DNA of 64,000 bases, from positions 4,588,001 to 4,652,000 of the forward strand of contig ML058387.1 of assembly GCA_003013855.2 (NCBI GenBank). Direction: 5' to 3'. The position numbers and the translations under genes are program-made. Source of the DNA: Liriodendron chinense. Its lineage: Eukaryota > Streptophyta > Magnoliopsida > Magnoliales > Magnoliaceae. Positions 13,101-27,458 of the stretch are shown one piece after another. Under the pieces are notes generated by a model, which did not search any database, was not told the origin of the DNA, and was given only the letters and a program-made list of their open reading frames with translations. Position 1 is the stretch's first letter, and the number at the start of each line of letters is the position of its first letter.

Positions 13101-16100
13101 CTATAATAGCATCATTGGGGTTTCAGTTTGTGCAAGTGGGGTCCATGGTTCATTGATCGAGGACATTTATATGATGAGCCCCACTGTGGATGGACATGCC
13201 CCAAAATTCTCACAACGTGGAAGACCCTATCCATTCAATCTTTTTTTAAAAGATCCTATCCATCCAATCTTTCACCTAGTTTTGGTTGAATGCGGACTGT
13301 TGTTGTATTTGTTTCCTTAACCATCTGTTTGAAAGCCACGAACGGAAGGGTCAGGATCAATGATCTGAATCAGCACACCATGGAATCATATAATTGGTCC
13401 TATAAATGATGGTATGTACTTAAGAACTCCAAGAGAAAAACAACACCTTTTATAAGCAAATGAATGCCCCAACATGACATTTTTATTGGCAGAGAGAAAT
13501 GCATGCCTGATGGATGCATATAAAAGATAGAGAAAATATATTGCTAGTCTGCAACAAAGAGGCACTACCATACCTAGCAGCTATTCCTGAATAAACATCT
13601 GCAGGCTTTTCTCCGGCAATTAAATTGACAGCAGCTGCCTCCAGCTGTTGACGTATATATACACCCACAACACAGAAAGTTGAGCACACAGAACTATAAA
13701 TTTGCTTAAGCTTTTAGCTAACAAGATGACAGTATTTAGTGTATGGAAGAATATTTTTCAATCTCAAGCACTTGAAGAAGAAAGGCAAGGCCTATGATGG
13801 ATGACAGGGAAGACAAGATATAAAGATTAAGGAATAAAAAAGTGTAAACAGTCAACGTACACTGTCTCTTCCCAGTGCTGCATAGTGTTGCAAACCATTG
13901 CATGAACCATCCTAAGAGAGAAAACCCTTCATTAGCATTACCTCCTACATTCATATTGGAGCTAAGTATGCCATTTAAAGCACATTTAAAGAGATAAAAG
14001 AAAAGAACCAAAAGAAGATAACAAATACGTAATGAGTTAGATTCACTCATGACATTTTAAACATGACATTCAATGATAGATTCATAGAGATAGTTAACTC
14101 ATGCCACAAGCATGATGTCAAGTTCCAGGATCTGCTGCACTAGCAAGACCCACTGCTTGAAACCTAATCAACTCTAATACATAAGAGGTTGAATGACCCT
14201 AGGAAAGCATCGCTAAGATGAAGCCTGCGAAGTTCTATGCTCAAAAGATCTACATTTTAAAGCTCCTCAAGTTCCTATGGGTTCATATGAATGCCAACAA
14301 GACTAGAGTGCATGTACCATAAAATTACTATAAATTAGTACAAGACACAGTAAACTACATATTCCAAGACCTACAGCCAGTACAAAGATTTTAGATTTTT
14401 TTTTTTTTTGAATGATGAAAGATTTTAGAATTGTTTTATTGTGTTGTTTGCTAAAAACAATCAGGTTTATAGAACCATCATTTTATGTTGTTACTGATTA
14501 CATACACACTTGCTATGGATGAATTAACTGCTAGTTTACAAGATGAGGTCCTTCAAATACGCTTTTTTTTTTTTTTTTGCTTTTTTGTGGATGGCGTGGT
14601 CTGTTGCCAAGACTAGAGAGAAAACGGAAGATAACTCACAAGAGCGTCTCAAATTGTAGTTCATAGTTCGAATCATCTCCACCATACAAGCCTCCTCTTC
14701 CCCAAAAACATTCGTTTTCCGGGCCTCCAATTCAACGGTGGCTACACTCATATCCAACATTTTCCCAGCTGTTCCAATCACCCAAAGGTGTGTCCCATGT
14801 ATGGTAGAGGTCCTGTGGACTGCGATTTAGTATAGTACCACATCTTCCAGTGTGTAATTCTCCTGAGAAGTCTCACATGCAACGGTTGAGTGTGTTAGAC
14901 TGCTATTAGGTTCAAGTTCAACTAGTCCATAATTGCCAACTTGTGGTGTTTTTATGGCATCTAATCCGTCCTAGGAGCACAAATGCTGACTTGGAGGTTT
15001 TGAGGAAGGCTCTAGAGTCTAGAGGCTTACAAACTAGTAGAACAAAAACAGAGAATTTGGAATGTAACTTTATAAGAATAGTTACAGAGGTAAGGCTTTA
15101 GTTAAAATCAATGATCAAGAGATCCCCCAAAGCCAGAATTTGGTCAATGAAGAGGTGGTTCTACTAGTTTATGGCTTCCATTATGCATTGGGAAGCCGGC
15201 CAAGTATTTAGGGGATAAAGCGATTGAAAGATTTGAAAGGAAATTATCATCTTAGAGGGGGAGTTATCTTTCTTTGGGTGAGAGGTTGACTCTAATTAAG
15301 TCGGCTATGTCTAATTTTCCAATTTATCTCATGTCTATTTTTAAATGTTCAAAATCTGTTGAAGCCAAACTATAAAAGATTAGATGGGATTTTCTATGGC
15401 AATGTTCGGAAGAAAATCATAAATTCCATTTAGTGAAATGGGAAGAAATGTGCAAACCGGTGTCTCAGGGAGGTGTGGGTTTGTGCAAATTGGATAACTA
15501 TGAACAGGGCATTGTTGGGTAAATGGCTGTAGAGATTTGGGGTTGAGGATGGAAGTCCATGGAGAAGTGTCGGGTAGAAAATATGGCGTGGAGAAGAGAG
15601 GTAGATGGGGAAAAGCTTCTTCCTTGTACAGGGCATCATCATTATGGAAATCGGTGAATCTATTAAAGACAAAGTTTGGGAATGTGTGGGGTTCTCATTA
15701 GGCAACGGCAAGAAGACACGATTTTGGGATGATTTGTGGGCTGGAAATAAAAAATCGAGTTCCTCAGCTAGCATGTCTCGCCTCGTATCCAAATATTTTG
15801 GTTGAGAGGTGTTTCTTCATTCTCAGGTGAATAAGTTATTTGGGCTCCTCCTTGTAGAAGGAATTTAGTCGATGAAGAGGTGGATGAGTTAATAAGGTTG
15901 TTAGATTTTCTATCAAGTTTTGTCCCGATCACATTGGAGGAAGACACTTTGGTGTGGGTCATCAACAAAATTGAGAAATTCTCAGTAAAATCCTTTTATA
16001 AAAGATTAGATGGGGGTGAAGTTGGGCAAGCCGAGTGCCATACAACCAATGTTTGGCATTATCGTGCTCCATCCAAGGTGGCGGCGTTTGCATGGTTGGT

Positions 16101-19100
16101 GGGGAAGAAAAGAGCTCTTACAATTGATAATCTTCAAAGGTGGGGCATGATTATTCTAAATGTGTGTCTTTTATGTTATAGCGACGAGGAGTCGATAGAT
16201 CACCTATTTATTCATTGCTCTTTGATATCGAAGTTGTGGTCCGGTTTCCTAAATTTGTTCAGAGTTTCATGGGTTATTCCAAGATCGATTGATTAGTTCT
16301 TTTTTGCTTGGCATAGAGGTGGGAAAAACAACATCGGAAAAAGAATATGGCGCCTATGCCTATTAGCAGGTCTTTGGAGTATTTGGCTGGAGAGAAATAG
16401 TCGTTGTTTTAAAAATTGAATGGGTCAGTTTGTTGAAGTGTTTAATCGGGTAAAAAAAGGGGAAGTAATTGAATGGGTGCAAGCAGCAAATGTTCTAGGT
16501 TCTGCTCATTTCCCAGCTAGCCGGCTGGAGTTGTAGATTGAAGCTTTTCTTTTTTCTTTTTTGTTTCTTTTGTATTCTTTGCCTTTTGGCCTTTTTTCCA
16601 ATAAAAGTTTTATTATCGTCTCAAAAGAAAAAAGAGATCCCCCAAAGCGATCTGTTTAATTACCTTGGCGCCAGTTTTTTAAATAGCTATGCTATGTAGC
16701 AGTGTAGCTTACGCTACGTAGCGTAGCATAGCCTATAAGTTATGTAGCTCATGAAAATAGCTTAAGTCGCATTTAGCCTACACTACATGATAATTTGTAG
16801 ACGCTACAGGCTACGTAAACTACGCTACACGCTATGCAGCTCACATGATGTTGTCAATGATTTGTTACATTTTTCCATTTCCAATAAAAATTAGTTACCC
16901 TTTTTAATGCTTTTAGTTAAATAATATTAATAACAATATTAAATCAGTTTCATTGCTCTTTATTTACCTTTAATACTTAATCAATGCCCTTTCCTATTAC
17001 TTTAGGTTGCATTTTGTTGCACCAAATATCATGAAATTTTGTTAAATTTCGTTGTTAATCAGTCTAATTTTGTATAAAATATCATGACATTGGTGCAACC
17101 AACTAGAAGTTGCATGTAGTGTACACTACACGCTATGTAGCTTACGCTTCATTCTTCAAATGGGTGAACGTTATGCTACACGCTATTCTTCAAAGGATGG
17201 GGAGTTTGATTTTTAGGATGTTTCCACCACAGTTAGAGTTAATCATTGCAGTATCGATAATATCAGCCAATCTTATTGTTATCGTGTAGTACTGATACGA
17301 TACTAGGTTTCTGTTCAGAAACTTCCCAGTATCAGTCGATATGTCGCAATGTATCGCTATGTATCGTAAATTATCGCACTATATCTTCATGTATCGCTAT
17401 TTATCACAACGTATCAATGATACCTTAAGTGCGTTAGTCCCCTTTACGAAAATATTGGGAAATTCGCCAAAATCCCAAAAAAAGTCTGTTTTTTCTGGAA
17501 TGCTTTTGTTTTCATTACATTCCTAAAGAAATTTTCGACCACTCCTTTCCTATTTTTTGGAGAGGAGATGGGATTTGGTGGAGGAAATCGAGAACGGAGA
17601 GTGAAATGCTGGAACCCAAAAAAGAAAATTCTTATTTAAAATCCTTAGAATCAGTGGAATGAAGTTCATAATTTATGATTTTACATGACTTTGCCTGCAC
17701 AATCAAGGTTTTGACCTTTGAAATCAATTTTCAAATTTGGGAAAATTGCAGAAATCCAAAATTTCCTACATTTCACCCATTTAACTTGCAATTAGAGATT
17801 GACAAAATCATATTAGAGTGCTTAGAGACTGATTTACAAATTGACAGAACTTTTTGAAAATTTTTAAAAATATATTTTTCATTAAAAAATGTTGAAAATT
17901 AATTAACAAATAATTTTATTTGAAAACAACGAGATTGACTAGATGTGATGTATGCCGAATATTTTGTATTCATGGGTGTACACTGATCTTAACATCAGCC
18001 ACACTTGTTTATTCATTTTCAATTTTTTTTAAAGATAATTTAAAAAAATATTTTAAAGTAAATGCGCCATATATTGTAGGACACATTTAGTGTCAATATT
18101 TAGTACAATGAATGTGCTAATGAGTGATGTGAATTACAGAAATAGCAATTTCTTTATTTATCATCTTATATGAACTGATTTTTAATACAATTATTACCCT
18201 ATACAAAGAAAACTTATTGTGCGGACTTGATTTTTGTAATATTTTGAGCTGTTTTTTTTTTTGGTTTACACATGCACTCACAGTCTCACACCATAGTGGC
18301 TTTTTCATACCACAATGGGTATTCGAACCCATGACCTCGTGTTTGAAACTCTTGTGATTCTACCACTGAGGCATGATTAAGGAGCCAATAATCTTTTGAG
18401 TTCTAAGTGTGTAATGATGTCTTTTTTAACATCCCCTAAAGTTTCATTGAAAAATTCGATCAATTCCCAGTGTCTTCCAAAATCAACAATACATTACATG
18501 ATACATCTGATATTACCCATTTAATACCCAATATGTTTCCGTATTGTGATACATCTATCGATTGATACTAAAAACATTGATTAGAACTAAGTAGATGAAG
18601 TTGAAATGTCACGTTGGACTTTTGTGTATCATCACATGCCATTTGAAACTTGAGTGAAATTTTATAAGACAACTACTCAACTGGCTATGCCATATGGAGC
18701 AGACTGTTGGAAAATTAGAAGGAAACACGAATGGAGATTTGAGTGTTGGGGAGATTAGGATATTGAGATGGATGTGTAGGAAGACTAGAATCAATAATGA
18801 AGTCACCGAAGCAACCTAGAATGTGGATAAGAGATAAAATGATGGAGAGCATATTGATATGGTTTGTTCACATGCAACGAAGCAACCTAGGATCCAGATA
18901 AGAGATAAAATGATGGAGAACATATTGATATGGTTTGTTCAATTGCAATGGTTCTGAATGACGGTATTGGCTGTTGTATCGGCCCCGTGGAAAAATGATA
19001 CGATACGACGTCGCGTATCAAAATCGGGGCCGTATTGGCACGTATCGGTCAGAATTTTTTTAAAGCAAAAAAATGTGAAAAAATATCAGAAAAATAGGAA

Positions 19101-22100
19101 AAATGAGATATTCACGAATCTATCATTTTTTTGTGTTTTGACCATGTATTCAATGGTGTATTGGACCATTCTTTGATGAGAATGTTGTCTTTCGATTTGA
19201 CTTGTTGAAGGTCAACTAAATGGGCCCTAATTGAACACAAATCAAACATGATTTGGTGAGCAAGGGCCCATTACATTGGAAATACAACAAAAAAGAAGAT
19301 GAAAATATAAAAAAGAAAGTGAAATTTACCCTTCTTTCCGATTTTTTCCATAATGGTTCACTTCAATTCGATTTGTCAAATCTCATTCAAATAATTTGTT
19401 TTGATCCCAAAATAGGTTTAGATCTAGCCCAAAATGAGTTTTTAAGATTCTTTCATTGATTAAATGAAAAGAAGAAGAGGAGATGAGAGTAAATTTTTGA
19501 AGAAAAAAAAAAAAATCAAATTTAGGGTTTTATGGCCGATATCGGTCTGTATCGGCCGATATGGACTGATATGGGCCGATACGGTCCAACCGATTCCAAT
19601 AGCTAGGGTAATGTTGATTATGCTGATGGTGGTGGCCGATACGGTCCAACCGATTCAAATGTAAGGCTTGTTTGTTTATTGAGGATAGGAAATTAAGTCG
19701 AAATAATTGGCAAAATAGGATTTGTAAAGCCAATTCCAAGTAGCTAGGGTAATGCAATGATGATGCTGATGGTGGTGGTAATGACTGATTGACTACACGT
19801 ATGCATGCGATCCATGTGCATGTGTTGTAAATCAAGGATTGTAAGAGTCACCTGACAACAGCACTTTGCTTGCACTTTAATTGTTTTAAAGTAACTTAAA
19901 AATGGTGGGGGGAGATGGGATTCACATCTTCCAATCCACCTCATGACTTTTGCATAAAAAGAATGAAGACTTACAGAGGGGAATGACCAACAACCTGAAG
20001 CTGGTGGTAAATTCACCCTCCTTGGAGTTATCCACCAAAAAAAAATATATATATGGGATTATCAGTGGATAATCTTGAGTTCTTTCCTTGAATCATTTCC
20101 ATGAAATTATTTGAACTAAAGCCAAGACATGTTTCTCATCAATCACAGTTTAAAACCGTAGGAAGAAACATGACCCAAGATAATATCAGTGGATAATCTT
20201 GAGTTCTTTCCTTGAATCATTTCCATAAAATTATTTGAACTGAAGCCAAGACATGTTTCTCATCAATCACAGTTTAAAACTGTAGGAAGAAACAAGACCC
20301 AAGATAATATCAGTGGATAATCTTGAGTTCTTTCCTCGAATCATTTCCATGAAATTATTTGAACTAAAGCCAAGACATGTTTCTCATCAATCACAGTTTA
20401 AAACCATAGGAAGAAAAGGAAAAAGACAAGAAAAATTTAATAATCAATCATCAGCCAAACTAAGTTCCAGATAAATCTCAGTTTCTCTGTGGACATAATC
20501 ATGGTAATAAGAGCAGAAAACTGTTTTTTTGAGGGATTAATTGAGCAACATCAACTGTACATCAGTATGACTAAGCCATGAAAATTGCTCAGGAGTATAG
20601 AGAGATTTTTGTTCTTTCCTGAATCTATTTAGTCTATACAATTACAGTTTCTTGGTATCTATTCCCAGTAAAATGCTTTATGAAATTGTATACGTAACAC
20701 ACTGCTATACAGTCTATAAGCGACCATTTCTTAATTAGTTGTTTTAAGCCAAAACATGTACCTAGTTTCTTCTATATGGAAGCAATAACGACTTCATGTA
20801 ATATCATCCTCAAGAAACAATGGCAACTTCCAAGTAGCCTTCTCCATAAAGAGTCACTATGCAATATATTCTAGCAAGGTATACGCAAATTGTATTTATA
20901 TCATCCTCTATTTTAGAGGTTAGTAGCCCCACATGCACCCGCTTCCACAGTTAAGTGTGTTACACAAGCAGTGCATTTAGGGCTGTCAATGGGCCGGGCC
21001 AGGGGTAGTCTCAGGCCCGGATTTCGAACTGTTTCAGGCCGGGCCTATTCAAAATTCTGATTTTCAGGCCGGGCTAGCAACCACCATTGACACCCCTAAG
21101 TCTAAGTGCATTAGGTGGCATTGGCAACCACCATGAAGATCACCATATGCAAGTATCATGCTGGTCCATTAATCATGTGGGCCACCCCTAAAAGAAAAGA
21201 GTAGACAGTCCAGAGAAAGCTTTCCAGTGGTCCACAGTTAATGTGCATGTGTGGCCTGCATGATGAGTTGACCAGACTGATTTGTGCATATGGTTCACAG
21301 TGGAAGCCACCTTACGCACCATGCAATGCCCCCCACGATTGCCAGATTGGCACCAGTGGTGAGTTTGGAGAGGGGTGAATGTGGGGCTAGCAAACCACTT
21401 TACTTCAATGAAATAAGGCTTATGATGAAGCAGTCACCTACACCCACACCTTTGGGGCAGTGGTAGACAGAGCGAAGATAACCTCATCTCAACGCTGAGG
21501 TAAAGGCATCGAATCCCAACGTGGGGGGTGGCTAACATTGAAGGGTCACTAACAGTGTAGGTGCTAACAGTGGAATGTGTGTACTAACCCAAAAAAAAAA
21601 AAAAAAAAAACAGTCACCTGATGAACGGGCAGGTGAGAGACTACATAATGTGGTGATGAGCTCTTTAAGGCTTCAGAAAGATTCAAGCAAGCTGCCAAAC
21701 ACTGAAAAGGATCTTCAGCATTTAACCACCAGCGTTCTCCATCAATGGGTCGCTCAGCAGAATCAAATATATCGCGCAAATGATTCTCCACGAACATTAA
21801 ACGCTCATCATATGATAGCTTTTCAACACCCCCAGCATACAGGTTGGCTAAATGTATCTTCAACCAACGTAACCCGGATTTTCCTAATGGTCGTCCTTCG
21901 GCGAACTCTAGAACTCCTCGACAAAGATCGGAACTTAGATGATTTAAGTGAGGGTGCATGGGATAGGCACGGCCACGGAAATCTAGATTATGGGGATAGT
22001 AAAATCCTTCCTCATCTTGCATTTTTCGTGCAACCTGCTTCCAAATGAATGTTGTTAGCATCAATGGTGGAGAGAGAAGAACCTATTAATGGGAGTCATG

Positions 22101-25100
22101 CAAGTGTACTGGCTCACAAGTCACAAATGCCATTGCAGCACTCCTGCCTGAGATTCAATCTGCTGATCAGGTGGGCAACCGCATGTAGATGCCCTGGCCT
22201 GAAAATCAGCCCGGTCTGCTTATCAGATAGCCCAAATGCGTATGGAAGAAATGGAAGGGAAAAAAACACGTTAACTGTGGCCCACCAGATGAGAGGCCCT
22301 GCCTTTTCTTGAGAGGGCACCTGCATTGTGGGGCTGACCCGGTGTGCAGATTAGATCATGCACATGTGTGCAACAAAGTTGGGATGTTTAAGCCACAAGT
22401 GCACTTGAGCGAGTACCATTTGCATTGGTCTGGAAAGAAGCATAGAAAATGGTGCAAACCAACTTCAAACAGTAGAATGCGCATTCTGTGATCAGTAGTG
22501 GAAAGTCTTACAGAAAGTTTAAGCTCTATATCACATCGTTGAGCATGCCTCTCAGCATTGCACTTTTTTGCTTTTCTGACACTCCACCTCCACTTTTGGA
22601 TTTCCGTTGCATCCTCTGAGTCTGGTTTCTCTGGTATCAGAATCTACAAGACAATTGAAAGTGAAAATTCAGTAAATAATGTATGACGCAAGCAACAAAT
22701 TAGGGCTCACTTGGAAGCATGACCAAATCAAGATTGGTTCCATAACTTGACCGGAACTGATCAGCTTTGTGTTTGAAGCAGCATGAAAAATATAAACTGC
22801 ACTAACCAAGGAACGCATTTTCCTGGTTTTTCTGCCTCCAATTGCTAGTGGTAAGAAAGGGAATATTTACAATTTGGACAAGCTGTTAAAACTTAAAAGT
22901 GTGCAACTTCCAAATACACCCTTAATTAATTCATGCCAGGGAACTAGTCCCTTGAGAGTTACAAGTTGGGAGAGGCTTACATCTTCACGATCAACCAGGC
23001 CTGCAACACGGCCTCCATTAGCCCAAAGACTGTCTATCACATCAAGTACTCTTCTATTCACCCTCCATTTGGTTCTGCCAAGTGTATCTAGGGCCTGAAA
23101 GGGTGCAGCATTGGACCATAATGTAGCTACAAGTCTAACTAACATCTTTTTCCTTTTATGGATAACAGAAGAGCTTTATTTAAATGAATCGGAGGAAAGC
23201 TTATCCAGGAAAACAGACCAGCAGCCAAAATTACACATAAATAATACAAGAAAACAGGACACAGCAAGCTGCTGCTACAACACGAAACCAGAAATAACAA
23301 ACACATTACTAGTGAAGATATAAAATATCTTGAAGTCTTCAACTCTTTATTGCACATGCAAAATTGCACAAAGTATTAGCACAGCAGAGAACTATTTAAG
23401 AGCTTTAAGCATCCAAGGATAAGGATGTGAAGTGTCAACAGATAGCGCCAGTCCATTGGGCCTTTGGGCCAAGAACAGACCTCGTTCCTATGACTGATGG
23501 GTTGGGCTGGGTATAAAGATCGGCCCGATCAAGGGACACACACAAATTGCATGACAGGTAGGAATTGTGACTAAAAATTGCATGAAAGGTAGGGCTTGGG
23601 CCTGAACAATTACTATTGGGCTTGTTTTCTTTCCTAAGAAGGCTTGGATTGGGCTTGGGCCAAGCTCAGGATCATTGACAGCCCAATCCAAGGATTAAGA
23701 GATATGATGCAACATCTAATAGTTTGTTGTTTGGTTAAGGGGATATTCAGTAAGATACCTCTGTATAATCTCATCATGGTATACAGCTTACCTGGATCAC
23801 GAGTCACTTGGGTATGTGGTATAGGAATGGATAGGCGATATGCTACTTCCTCCAATACATGGTACACTAGGGGTTGGATCATGTGTATCACTCCAATGCA
23901 TACACTGTATATGCAATGTAGTTTTATATATGAACTCATATTGCAATTTATAAATGTAATTATGAATGTTATCATTATAGACCTTGCAATCGCATGCTTA
24001 GTGTTATATTGTAAATAAATAAATATAAATTTCTACATTGAAAATATAAATTTGTATTAAGTTATTCGTAATAGAATATGGAGCCATAGTTATGTGGGGG
24101 ATTTCATATTTTATGTGACATTGAGTGGGAGTAAACCAAGACAAAACAATATTACACAGCTACGCAGGTGTTTGTCATCATTAGTCTGCAACATGGGTTT
24201 GGATCAACCCGATTGACCCAACCTCAGTTCAGGTCAGGTTGGGTCGGGTTCAGTTACGTTTGGAAAACTAATTTGAAATCGGGTTGGGTTCAGGTTGAAC
24301 AAATTCGGGTCAGGTTAGGTCGGTTCGAGCATAATCACATGCATTTGGGTTGGGTCAGTTTAGGGTTTTGTGTTGTGTGGAGGAATTTCGGGGGGGGGGG
24401 GGGGCTGTTCAATGTTAGTAACCTAAGGATGGGCTGTTGTTCACTGTTAGTAACCTCAGGATCGAATTCAGGACAGGTCGGGTTGCGGGTTGGGTACTCT
24501 TGAGATCAGGTCAGGCCCAGCTTGACCTTCAACCTGACCAGACCCGCCTGAGTTGTGCCCCTAGTCATCATGAGGGAACCCACCAGAATACGGAAGATCT
24601 AATCCTGATTTTGGGGGCAGGTTCCTGAAAGATGATGGACTCCTACTGAGCTATCAGTAGACAAATTAAAGGGTAGCGTCCAATGTAGACAAATTAAAGG
24701 GTTGTAATTTTCTTTTTCTTGGTATCTAGCTGTCTCGCTATTTCAGCGATTCGAGCTTTTTGTCTTTTTTGCCCTCTTTAATAAAATTAGTTGCCTTTCA
24801 AAAAAAAAAAAAAAGATGATGGACTCCAACTGAGCTATCACCATCAGTGCCCACTAGTGCCCAGATTGAAAGATACTAATGCATCAAATCATACTGGAAC
24901 CAGACTGATGTATCGCACGTATGCACAGTGCAGTTGCTGGGACATCATCAAAAGGGATGAATCAGATCTTAACCGTACAAGTAAGACATGCCAAGTGAGC
25001 ATACACCAGAATAAATAAATTAGAAATGTCAAAATCAACATAATCAGTTCTGATTAGATTAACTGAACAGCGTAAATTTGGACTTAAGAAGCAAAGATTA

Positions 25101-27422
25101 ACAGGTTTTATAAACATCAAGTGCCACGTGCATCAGTTCATACATATGCCCACCTGATGACTGTTTCCGGACAACAGAACATAACTGCAGGGCCCACCTG
25201 ATGAATGGCCTATATCTCACACACATGCCACCTTGGCGTGTAGGGTGAGAATGAGACATCCTACTCCCACAAGTAGCCATGTTATGTATCTTGTCTGAAT
25301 AACATTTTGAATAAGAGCGAGGAGCTGTTTGGGGTATTAGAAATCTCACTCAGCAAAATTTGTCCACTTATCAAGAAAGATTCATCGAATAACCACAAAC
25401 AATATGGAAAAAGTATCAGTGATAAACATATATTGACCTGAAATACATCCTGTAGCTGTTTCCTGGGAACACGCTTAATGGCTTCCTGCTGTTGCTTTGC
25501 TCCATGAGTACGCATGACATAAGAAGGCATGAACAAGTGCCCACCATCATGATAACTGTAGAAGAAGAGAATTCAGTAAATGAAAATACAAACCAGTGTT
25601 TTAAATAGCTACGCTACATAGCGTGTAGCTTATCTTATGCAGCATAGCTTAGCCTTAACGTTACGTAGCTCATGAAAATAGCTTAAGTCACGTGTAGCCT
25701 ATGCTACATGATAATTTGCATACGCGACACGCTACATAAACTAGGCTACACGCTACGTGCCTCACATTACAAGTTATTTTTTATTACAACATTAAAATCA
25801 AATAATATTTTCAATGATTTGTTACATTTTTTTATTTTCAATATCTGATGTTTTTAGTAAAAATAATACAAGTATAGTATTAAACTAGTTTTGTTGATCT
25901 TACTTTTTCCTTTATACTTGATGATTTACCCTTTTCTATTAATTCAAGTCATGTTTGGTTGCACAAAATATCATGAAAATTTGTTAAGTTTCATTATTAA
26001 TCAGTCTAATTTAGTGAATATCATGGAACTAGTGCAACCAAGAACAACCTCAATTAAAAATCTAGAAGTAATGCGTAGCTTATGCTACATGCTATGTAGC
26101 TTACGCCTCACGCTTCAGTGGGGTGAACGCTACGCTACACACTATTCGCTATTTAAAACACTGATACAAACACATGAGAAAGCATTGAAGAGAATTCGGT
26201 AAATGAAAATACAAACACATGAGAAAGCATTGATTAGATATGGATCCAGCTTGGTAGGTGCTGCATATCATACTACAGATGCTCACAGAAGCATGAGAGG
26301 ATTGAGCTCCTTTCACATAAAAAAAAAAAAGAGGAGTTTTTCCATGCTTGCACAAACATACAGCCAGTTGAAATCCAAGACATACCTTGCCAAGTAAAAA
26401 CTCATGCTAGTCAGCTCGCCAGGTGGGCCACATGCGTAAATCGAATGTGGACCCTCGGCAGACCATCCATTATTTATGCACATGTGTGGCCCACCTAAGA
26501 AGTTGGTTGGCCTGATCTTTGAACCAGGTCATGGATCCACCTGATGCATGGCTCAGATGTATATAACAAATGGAAGGTTGGCACATCACCATGCAGCACC
26601 TAAGGAGAGTGTTGAAAGGGGTGAGCGTGCACCCGCACACACATAGCAAGGTTATAAAACTCCATTTCAGAGTGTGACTCATCTTGGTATTGGTACAAGT
26701 TGTATCGTCAATACTGATACAACTTACCTGATACAAGATGAGTTACATGAATGAAATGAAGAAAATACTTAAAAATGAGACTGGTTTCAGTCTATATTTG
26801 CAGTGTTGACTTAGCCTGACTCGTTCTGCATTGGTCGCCAGATTTTAAAGTAGAGGTGGTCTGACTTGGACAAGTTCCAGTTCCCACCGAAACCAATATA
26901 CAACTCAGACAATACCAACTCATGTTGAACAATAATTAAAACCATGGTGCCTAGTAAACCTATAAAAGAATTAACAACTATTAATTTTACTCCCTACTTC
27001 TTTCCCCTTTTCAGAAGGGGGAAACAAGATCAAGTCTGTTTTACATTAGAAGTCCTTGATATCATTTCTTGGATCTTATCATGTACAGTAATGCTTAAAT
27101 AGCCGTGAAAGAAACACATTGGACTTAATTCTCCAGAAGGGTCAATATCTCCTTTTTTTTATTTTTATTGGTGTGGTCAATGTCTTGTGTACAGTTTCAT
27201 AGATCACTGTAATTCATTTTGTCTGAAGATCATACCCTTTCCAATTTTTTGGTGGTATCAACATCGGCATGTAAGGAATCACCATATGCCTAGCCTGCAA
27301 ATACACAAATGGCGGAGTGAATAGAAAAACAGGAAGAAAATGTGGAACATACAATGGATCCACCAGCGTGCTTTAAATCTTCAATGGGCCCGTTAAAAAA
27401 ACTTAATCTCCAGACCATTGCC

Positions 27423-27458
<36 letters not shown>

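Noticed and set aside
21440..21520. Possible tRNA gene
   Set aside because: A and B boxes are present but the cloverleaf is incomplete and a poly(A) and TSD follow; it is a SINE.
21575..22048. 157-codon plus-strand frame
   Set aside because: Shadow of RPOTp exon 9 on the other strand.
24168..24503. Gly-rich plus-strand frame of 111 codons
   Set aside because: Translation of GGGTTGGGTC repeats and the G run in RPOTp intron 6.
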